A stretch of 64,000 nucleotides of DNA from Rhodobacteraceae bacterium KLH11 (lineage in GTDB: Bacteria > Pseudomonadota > Alphaproteobacteria > Rhodobacterales > Rhodobacteraceae). Each line of letters opens with the position of its first letter. Positions within the stretch are counted from its first letter, which is position 1. This document shows positions 58,445 to 64,000 of this stretch, piece after piece. The translations under genes and the position numbers were made by a program. The notes beneath the pieces were generated by a model that saw only the letters and a list, made by a program, of their open reading frames with translations, had not been told where the DNA came from and did no database searches. The stretch lies in contig DS999531.1 of the NCBI GenBank assembly GCA_000158135.1, forward strand, positions 542,926 through 606,925, in the 5' to 3' direction.

Positions 58445-58582
58445 TCTGTCCCTTGCTTTGAATGCCTGAACCTTAACACAAACCAAGAATTGATGGGGGA
58501 ACTGCGTCACCGTTTGCTTCCCGCATGGACAGACCGCGCCGAACCCGTTACCACGCAGGCGTTTGCCAAGAAGGAGCACCCC

Positions 58583-59287
58583 ATGTCCGACGACCGCCTG
58601 ATCGTAGCCCTCGACGTTCCCAACGCCCTACAGGGCCTGGCCATGGCCGAACGGTTGGGGGATACCGTGTCATTCTACAAGATCGGGCTGGGAATGCTGA
58701 CCGGCGGCGGGCTGGCACTGGCCAATGAGCTGAAACAGGATCATGGCAAGCGCATCTTTCTGGACATGAAGCTGTTCGATATCGGCAACACGGTGGAAAA
58801 TGCGGTACACGGGCTGGCACAGTTTGATCTGGATTTTCTGACCGTCCATGGCGATCCGCATGTGGTGCGGGCGGCAAAAGAGGGTGCCTCGGGCAAAGAC
58901 ATGAAAATTCTGGCGGTCACCATTCTGACCTCGCTGAACCGCGATGATCTGGATGCCAGCCTGCTGAAACCGGGCGACATGCAAGAACTGGTCGTGGAGC
59001 GCGCCGCCAAAGCATTTGAGGCCGGAGCAGACGGTGTCATCGCCAGCCCGCAAGAGGCCGCACTTATCCGCGCCCTGCCCCAATCCGAGGGCCGGTTGAT
59101 CGTCACCCCCGGGGTGCGTCCGGCAGGCGCAGCTTTGGGTGACCAAAAGCGGGTGGCAACCCCGGCCAGCGCGATCGGCGACGGCGCCGACCATATCGTT
59201 GTGGGCCGCCCGGTCTATCAGGCAAACGACCCCAAAGCGGCGGCACAGGCGGTTCTGGATGAGTTAAATTCTTTGACGCACCAATAA
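58583..59287 (+). CDS. pyrF: Orotidine 5'-phosphate decarboxylase
   Basis: 234 residues; the last step of UMP synthesis. Catalytic tetrad lies in FLDMKLFDIGNTVENAVHG (D61, K63, D66), with ALDVPNALQG at the N-terminus and PGVRPAGAALGDQKRVATPA for the phosphate. Start at 58583 with AAGGAG nine bases ahead; a longer in-frame start is possible but less likely. Confidence 0.95.
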   Translation: MSDDRLIVALDVPNALQGLAMAERLGDTVSFYKIGLGMLTGGGLALANELKQDHGKRIFLDMKLFDIGNTVENAVHGLAQFDLDFLTVHGDPHVVRAAKEGASGKDMKILAVTILTSLNRDDLDASLLKPGDMQELVVERAAKAFEAGADGVIASPQEAALIRALPQSEGRLIVTPGVRPAGAALGDQKRVATPASAIGDGADHIVVGRPVYQANDPKAAAQAVLDELNSLTHQ

Positions 59288-59336
59288 CCGGCAGCCCGGA
59301 AACAGGCAGGATTTGTGGCAGCAATGCTCTGCAAGC

Positions 59337-59357
59337 AATTGACGTAGGGTCAATTTT
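59337..59357 (+). terminator. Weak hairpin terminator after pyrF
   Basis: AATTGAC/GTCAATT, seven base pairs with a five-base loop, followed by TT then CC. A plausible but weak terminator 50 bases after the pyrF stop. Confidence 0.4.
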
Positions 59358-59379
59358 CCGCCCATCCGCGCCAAATCGT

Positions 59380-59544
59380 CCCTGTGCCCCAAAACACACA
59401 TGCAGAACATGAGTTTCGGCGCGTCGCGCTTGCGACTACCGAAACCGGCTGATTTGCGCGAGTCTGAACCTGAGACACTCCCCAACGGGCTTGCACTTCC
59501 TGAGGTCCGTTACTTTCCCCCCGCAATCGCGGGGGGTTTCTTTT
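59380..59544 (+). ncRNA. Possible small RNA ending in a strong terminator
   Basis: Between pyrF and the convergent excalibur gene the sequence runs about 190 bases past the first hairpin before a second, very strong one (59517-59544). The part in between (for example TTTCGGCGCGTCGCGCTTGC and CTACCGAAACCGG, with a TTTCGG/CCGAAA pairing) can fold on itself and has no convincing open frame. I cannot match it to a known RNA family. Confidence 0.3.
59517..59544 (+). terminator. Strong intrinsic terminator
   Basis: CCCCCCGC, loop AATC, GCGGGGGG, then TTTCTTTT. Eight perfect G-C-rich pairs and a T-rich tail on the plus strand. Confidence 0.9.
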
Positions 59545-59574
59545 CAAGGTTTCCGCCCACCAGATCGCCACATG

Positions 59575-59985
59575 TCAAGGTTTGAGAAACTTGGCCGTTC
59601 CAACGGTACGTTGTTTCGGAGTTTCTACCGGCCGCGGCGCCTCAGGTGCAGGCCTCGGAGTCGCTGTACGGTGTGGCTGTTGCACTCCAAATGAGCCACA
59701 GGCGACCCCATCGCCATCGGGATCGTTACGCGTGTGATACCCCGGCGCGCCTTTGCGAAACGGTCCCGCCCCCAAAGCGCGCGCCGCGTCACATCCGGCC
59801 AGCGCCACCAGATGGATCACAGCCTCATGGCGCTCATAGTCGGACACCCGCAAATAGACACCAATAGCAATCATCCCGGTCGTCAACGGCAAAGCCAACA
59901 CCATCAACAAGATACGGAACGGAGACAGCGCCCGCCTGCGCAACGCATCCGCGCGCCTCTGGCGGCGCATCAAACGCGGACTCAT
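59575..59985 (-). CDS. Membrane protein with excalibur calcium-binding domain
   Basis: About 136 residues. A basic N-terminus (MSPRLMRRQRRADALRRRAL), one membrane segment, then an extracytoplasmic excalibur domain with paired cysteines and the DPDGDGVACG calcium loop (CDAARALGAGPFRKGAPGYH before it), and a proline-rich tail. GGAAGGG six bases before the ATG at 59985 decides the start over two upstream ATGs. Excalibur domains are linked to surface nucleases and other envelope proteins; role here unknown. Confidence 0.75.
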   Translation of the reverse strand: MSPRLMRRQRRADALRRRALSPFRILLMVLALPLTTGMIAIGVYLRVSDYERHEAVIHLVALAGCDAARALGAGPFRKGAPGYHTRNDPDGDGVACGSFGVQQPHRTATPRPAPEAPRPVETPKQRTVGTAKFLKP

Positions 59986-60090
59986 ATCGCGCCCTTCCGT
60001 GGGTTTGTCGGTTTTCATGTCAGATGCGGTACACCCCATATGTGGCAAAGCCATGGCCGCGCCCGACACGGACCGGGGAAATCTGTGCCT

Positions 60091-60498
60091 TCAGCGAATG
60101 ACATGCACCGCACATTTGGCATGGCGCACTACATGAGTTGCTGTCGATCCCAACAGCAGATCCTGCATGCCCGGGCGATGTGAGGCCATGATGATCAGAT
60201 CCGGTTTGTTGACCTCAGCCCAATCCAGAATCGTGCGTCCGGAATGGCCCTCAACCACCAGCCCGCGGGCATTCGGAAGGCCCTCGGCCAGTTTATCAAG
60301 CTCGGCTTGAACGGCTTTGCGTGCCTCTGTCAGATATTCGACGGGCATGTAAGAGATCGCATAGTCGGGAATATGCTCGACCACATGCAGCAACACGACC
60401 TTCGCCTCGGGCGTCGCCAGCACCTGCGCCAGCTTTAATGCGCCCGAGATATCGCGTTCAACATCAAAAGAAATGGGAACAAGGATGTTGTGATACAT
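60091..60498 (-). CDS. Universal stress protein (UspA family)
   Basis: 135 residues with the start YHNILVPISFDVERDISGAL and the ATP-binding glycine pattern IMASHRPGMQDLLLGSTATH followed by HAKCAVHVIR. Cytoplasmic stress-response protein; the G-2x-G-9x-G(S/T) site is mostly present, so it probably binds ATP. GGAGG lies upstream of the ATG. Confidence 0.9.
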   Translation of the reverse strand: MYHNILVPISFDVERDISGALKLAQVLATPEAKVVLLHVVEHIPDYAISYMPVEYLTEARKAVQAELDKLAEGLPNARGLVVEGHSGRTILDWAEVNKPDLIIMASHRPGMQDLLLGSTATHVVRHAKCAVHVIR

Positions 60499-60564
60499 AG
60501 CTCGCGCCTCCTTTGTTGCGCAACCATCCTGCCCGGTGCCCCCTCGCCTGTGCCTTGATTCAGA

Positions 60565-60891
60565 TCAGGTTTCGCCGAATGTCTCGGCGACATCATACAT
60601 CACCGGCTCAAAGCTCTTGCACAGCTCATTCACGCGGCGGTTTCGTTCGCGCATCTCGGGGGTGCGCAGCATCGCCAGAAAATCCTCACGCCGTTCCCAT
60701 TGCGAATAATTGGCAATCCGGGTCTGCGCGTCATTCACATGCAACCCGGCCGAGATGAACCCCGGCTGTTTTGAAATGAACGAGGCGTAGGCATCCGTCA
60801 GGGCCTCAAGAAGATCCTGGCAGGTTCCAGGGGTCATCTCGAACGTGGTGATGACGGTCTGGTAACTGTTGGATTTGGAAATCTGCGGCAT
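60565..60891 (-). CDS. Antibiotic biosynthesis monooxygenase-like (ABM) protein
   Basis: About 108 residues starting MPQISKSNSYQTVITTFEMT, with the ABM ferredoxin-like pattern (FISKQPGFISAGLHVNDAQT, then RIANYSQWERREDFLAML). ABM domains act in quinone/polyketide oxidation and haem breakdown; many are of unknown role. AAAAGGAGAAG precedes the ATG. Confidence 0.82.
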   Translation of the reverse strand: MPQISKSNSYQTVITTFEMTPGTCQDLLEALTDAYASFISKQPGFISAGLHVNDAQTRIANYSQWERREDFLAMLRTPEMRERNRRVNELCKSFEPVMYDVAETFGET

Positions 60892-61043
60892 CTGGCTTCT
60901 CCTTTTAGCTGGAGTCAGCCTAGCACAGCTTTTGAAAACGCCACCTGTTTCCTGCACCTAAACCGGCAGTGACGCGGAAAAACTTTCTCAATCCTGAACA
61001 AGATACTAACCATCCGTTAACCATGTCTGCGGATGCTGCGGGC

Positions 61044-61500
61044 ATGATGCGTCTGGTTCTCATCTCTGTGTTGCTTGCGGCGGCAGGCACCTCGGCCTGG
61101 GCCGGGGCCTGGCTGCGCGAGAAAGGATCAAGCTTCACCGCCATTTCAGTGACTACATTCGAAGAGGGTGAGGGAGGTTACAAATACAAATCCTCGCTTT
61201 ATGCCGAATGGGGGCTGCGCGAGAATTTGACCATCGGGCTTGATGCCGAAGAACATCAGGACCTCTACGGCCATGCCCTGGTCTTTGCCCGTATCCCAAT
61301 CGCCGATTTCTCACAGGCAGGCCGGTTTGCGGCCGAATTCGGCGTCGGGGCGCACCACCGTCAGCGCAGCACCTGGGCGCTCTAAAAAGCCACGCTGTCT
61401 TATGGCAAAGGGATACAGACCGGTTGGGGCGCGGGTTGGCTAGCCGTTGACACTGCGCTTGAATATCGCACCCATGACGCGCTGGTCCGCAAGCTGGATT
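61044..61500 (+). pseudogene. Secreted/outer-membrane protein gene with premature stop
   Basis: Starts MMRLVLISVLLAAAGTSAWA, a signal peptide, and continues as beta-rich protein (YAEWGLRENLTIGLDAEEHQ, FARIPIADFSQAGRFAAEFG). An in-frame TAA at 61383-61385 interrupts it; behind the stop the same frame continues KATLSYGKGIQTGWGAGWLA and DTALEYRTHDALVRKLD, plainly part of the same barrel-like protein. From about 61500 the similarity is lost in the following mosaic. Non-functional remnant. Confidence 0.7.
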
Positions 61501-61505
61501 TCATG

Positions 61506-61740
61506 CCCGTCTGGCTGAGGCGTACAATTCGTCGTCCACACCGTCGAGGCCTACGCGGATCACATAATCCGGCCCGACTTTCTAACAATCATGCACGCCT
61601 TCCTGGTCCTTAAAACGGCGCATGAGCCCCGCTTCGACGTGCTTTGCTGTCCATGCTTCGTAGAATGCTGCGTAGGCTTCGCGATCTTGTTTGGATGCTT
61701 GCTTCCAGGTTGCGTGTGCATACCGCAACAAAAATTCGTG
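61506..61740 (-). other. Unidentified coding-like remnant
   Basis: On the minus strand the sequence reads HEFLLRYAHATWKQASKQDR, then EAYAAFYEAWTAKHVEAGLM up to a TAG, after which the same frame goes on KVGPDYVIRVGLDGVDDELY to a TGA. Composition is coding-like across the stop, so it appears to be a decayed gene piece between the barrel pseudogene and the IS630 fragment. I do not recognise the family. Confidence 0.35.
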
Positions 61741-62553
61741 TTGGCCTTCAATGGCCCATGGGGCACGCAGACCTTTATCGCCGGGCTGACGCAGAACACC
61801 CTGATCGCACCTTGGGTGATCAATGGCGCAATGAACGGGGTGGCTTTCGACACGTACTTCGAAATGCAACTGGTCCCGGTGCTTGACATGATCCGTCCTC
61901 CCAAACAGGATGAACCACATCTAATCCTCAATGGGAATCCCTCGCGATTCAGGTTCAGACCGAAAAGCTTTAATGCGACGAGTTTTGACGACGTCAATGC
62001 GTCGTCTATTGCTCCCGGCAGCGCATTCACGCTGGAACTGCTGCACTTTAGCAACCAAGAGGCGAATGCCGCCACCATCGACAATATTGACAACCTGCCC
62101 GCTGTCCTGAACGCATTGCAGGCAGAAGATTTAGGCAACGACGGCGATGATTTCATCTTCGATGACCGCGGCAGAGATGTGATCAAAGAGGGCGGAGACA
62201 ATGAAGCGCTCTTTGGTGGTCATGGCCGTGGCACGATCTACGGCGGTGAGGGTGACGACCTGATCAACGGCGGACGTGGCCGTGATAAGCTGGACGGCGG
62301 TGAAGGGGACGACATCTTCGTCAACGTCGATGGCGGCGATGTGTTCCACTTCTACCGCAATTTCGGGAATGATGAAGTCTACGGAGATGAGATCGAGATA
62401 GACCAGCTCCTGTTTGCCAAAGTAAACGACGATGACATCATGATCGAAGAAGTCGATGGGACACGCGCCGTAACTGTCAGCGGCGAGGAGACCTTCGGCA
62501 CCGTCAGGATCTTTGACGATGAGTATGAAGACAACAGCCTGCCGTTTGCCTGA
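61591..62553 (+). pseudogene. RTX-repeat protein fused to IS630 debris
   Basis: One open frame of 320 codons, but chimeric. The first ~100 codons are IS630 and unidentified remnant sequence; from about residue 130 it reads as a real calcium-binding RTX protein: FTLELLHFSNQEANAATIDN, then nonapeptide repeats GNDGDDFIF, GGEGDDLINGGRGRDKLDGG, EGDDIFVNVDGGD and a C-terminal beta tail. RTX proteins are exported by type I secretion and fold on calcium. The authentic 5' end appears lost, so this is probably a remnant, though the open frame could still be translated. Confidence 0.6.
61738..61900 (+). mobile_element. IS630-type transposase fragment
   Basis: About 50 residues typical of the DDE endonuclease of IS630 elements: NGPWGTQTFIAGLTQNTLIA, then PWVINGAMNGVAFDTYFEMQ and LVPVL. 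The usual catalytic DN following LRPGD is not present; the sequence turns into the RTX gene region instead. A deletion remnant. Confidence 0.6.
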
Positions 62554-62899
62554 TTTCGTATCAGGCCCAGCCGGTGTGGCCTCTGGACGATTTAGCACCA
62601 AGGCGGGGCGAACTTTATTGTGTGTCCAGCGTGAAAGATTCCATTTCCAATTTACCCTCTATATGAAGAATCGGCTCCTACCGCAGTCCTCATTACTACT
62701 ATTTCTCTATGCCATTGGACCGTCCAACTACCGTCGTATACTGGCGGTGAGTTCGGAGCCTGGCGAACAACGCGCAAGGTCGCGTTCCGGGAAAATATGA
62801 GCATGTGAAAGAGTCGCAGTCAGATATCAAATTTTGTCAAAAAACTGTGATAGTGCGCATTTAGGACATCTCCAAATTAGCCTTTTTGGAGAGATTTTG
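62554..62899. other. Intergenic region before the phosphatase
   Basis: About 345 bases without a credible gene. The half nearest the phosphatase is AT-rich and presumably contains its promoter; the last 30 bases hold a hairpin over the ribosome site (listed separately). Confidence 0.5.
62869..62893 (+). promoter_or_regulatory. Hairpin covering the ribosome binding site of the phosphatase
   Basis: TCTCCAAA (62869-62876) pairs perfectly with TTTGGAGA (62885-62892), an eight-base stem with an eight-base loop. The right arm contains the GGAGAG ribosome site, seven bases before the ATG at 62900. Folding would block translation initiation until opened by a partner, temperature or ligand. Confidence 0.55.
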
Positions 62900-64000
62900 A
62901 TGTCTACACTTCGTCAGCCCCCGCGTATCCAGCTTGGGGATGCGCCGCTCGCAGGGTATGCAGGTTCGGAAACCGATCAGATCGCAATTCTGTGGCAGAC
63001 CGAGGGTGATACCTCGGACGATACATTCACAGTCGAATATCGGGCTGTCGGCGAAACCGATTGGAACTCGGTCGACAGTTCCACGATCAATCACCTTTTT
63101 TCCGGCGTTGATGACGGTCGTGGAGAGCGGGTGACGCACGAGGTGGAAATTAATGGCCTCTCGTATGACAGCAGCTACGAGTATCGCGTCACAATGGATC
63201 TGGGCGATGGTGCAACTCAAAGCTTCGATGCCACCTTCGACACCCGGCTGGAAGCTGGCGATATGTCAGAGTTCACGTTTGTTACATACGGGGATTCCAC
63301 GAACTACCGCTCCATTGAGCCTTTCATTGAGGTGCAGAATCGAATCACTGAACTGGACCCCGCATTTACGCTGATGGTGGGCGACAACGAACAGAATGAT
63401 GGCCGCTACTGGGAATATGACGCACGCTTCACAGAGTTCGTGCCGTTGGACAGCTCCTCGGAAGTTCCCCGCCCGGAAAACGACACGACGCTGGACTGGA
63501 TCGCGTCCAATATCGACTATCCAAACTATGGCAACCATGACATCCGCGCGCTTCGTGATCATGGTCAGAACACCTATTTCGATTCATATTCGGTTCCAAT
63601 TCCTGTCGGAGGTGTGACCGCGCCAGCCAGCATTCCAGACGGCACGCTGCCTGAACTTCATTATTCCTTCGACTATGGAATGGTCCATTTTGTTCAGTTT
63701 GACTCTAACCAGCTGGACAGTCTGGAAGGGATGCAAGCAGCAATTGACTGGATGCGCGCCGATATCGCGGCGACCGATGCGCAGTGGGTCATAGTGAACG
63801 GCCATCACCCAATCGGCGGTGGCCCATCGAAATCGGAAGGCCCGGAAGATCTGTATTGGAAACTTCTCGTCCCGGCTATGAACGAAATGGGCGTCGATCT
63901 TTTCCTGACGGGGCATTCTCATACCTATTCGGTCACTTCGCCATTGGTGGGCGTTTATGATGACCTGCCGGTATTTGTTGATGACAATGACAACATTTAC
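62900..64000 (+). CDS. Metallophosphoesterase/purple-acid-phosphatase-like protein (3' end outside window)
   Basis: 367 codons visible, no stop. A fibronectin-like N-terminal domain (about 10-115, ending YRVTMDLGDGATQSFDATFD) precedes a calcineurin-type phosphoesterase: D132 in VTYGDSTNYRS, G161-D-N163, the YGNHD motif (N212, H213), VNGHHPIGGG (H302/H303) and TGHSHTYSV (H339/H341). These five blocks match dinuclear metal phosphatases. There is no signal peptide, so export by type I secretion (often with C-terminal RTX repeats, here beyond the edge) is likely; the upstream RTX remnant is consistent. Probably scavenges phosphate from esters outside the cell. Confidence 0.85.
   Translation, partial: MSTLRQPPRIQLGDAPLAGYAGSETDQIAILWQTEGDTSDDTFTVEYRAVGETDWNSVDSSTINHLFSGVDDGRGERVTHEVEINGLSYDSSYEYRVTMDLGDGATQSFDATFDTRLEAGDMSEFTFVTYGDSTNYRSIEPFIEVQNRITELDPAFTLMVGDNEQNDGRYWEYDARFTEFVPLDSSSEVPRPENDTTLDWIASNIDYPNYGNHDIRALRDHGQNTYFDSYSVPIPVGGVTAPASIPDGTLPELHYSFDYGMVHFVQFDSNQLDSLEGMQAAIDWMRADIAATDAQWVIVNGHHPIGGGPSKSEGPEDLYWKLLVPAMNEMGVDLFLTGHSHTYSVTSPLVGVYDDLPVFVDDNDNIY

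Overview
The window looks like chromosomal DNA from a marine alphaproteobacterium of the roseobacter group (Rhodobacteraceae). This rests on fairly high GC coding DNA and familiar neighbourhoods: nspC with an agmatinase-like gene, tctCBA opposite tctDE, murA/DUF2948/hisD/UPF0262/low-molecular-weight phosphatase, modABC, and an NDUFS4-like complex I subunit. Genus is not resolvable by eye.

Layout. 1-2027: polyamine genes (nspC, agmatinase family). 2024-2269: C-terminal stump of an HD-domain (PhnZ-like) gene. About 2270-15430: an accessory island with HupE/UreJ, an anchored parvulin, DUF3604, an unknown secreted protein, a beta-barrel protein, DUF3179, two tandem arylsulfatases with a small helical protein, and a divergent TPR/winged-helix-like membrane regulator. 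The island ends in an IS1182-type remnant that cuts a decayed citryl-CoA lyase gene (15500-15839). 15836-23198: CaiB/BaiF CoA-transferase, tctABC, the divergent tctDE regulators and a third, binding-protein-like gene. 23406-33848: core and housekeeping genes (aminotransferase, iron-binding protein, XRE-cupin regulator, BolA, J-domain protein, hisD, murA and a small basic protein).

33932-34006 is tRNA-Thr(GGT), the anchor of a worn-out integrative element running to about 39600. It holds a frameshifted large serine recombinase whose reading frame runs antisense through the tRNA, a resolvase, gene fragments, an IS3-type insertion sequence with an inverted extra copy of its left end, and a tyrosine-integrase fossil. 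39616-60900 is mostly core: a D-Ala-D-Ala carboxypeptidase with SPOR domain, clpS, an RsmC-like methyltransferase, hemF, an overlapping HlyC-type acyltransferase/Hint-domain pair, modABC, tRNA-Val(TAC) with an integrase fossil behind it, uvrB, clpB and pyrF. 61044-62553 is a mosaic of decayed genes (an outer-membrane-type pseudogene, an IS630-like fragment, an RTX-repeat protein). The window ends inside a metallophosphoesterase without signal peptide (62900 onward).

How the parts fit. The Tct locus reads as uptake (TctCBA), CoA activation (CaiB/BaiF) and cleavage (lyase) of a carboxylic acid, controlled by TctDE, with the lyase step now broken. The sulfatase island reads as an envelope-located degradation set with its own regulator, but no formylglycine-generating enzyme is in view. 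The best candidates for something undescribed are the DUF3604/parvulin/HupE/sulfatase island and the HlyC-Hint pair, which has no adjacent RTX toxin gene. All family names come from reading motifs; no database search was run.
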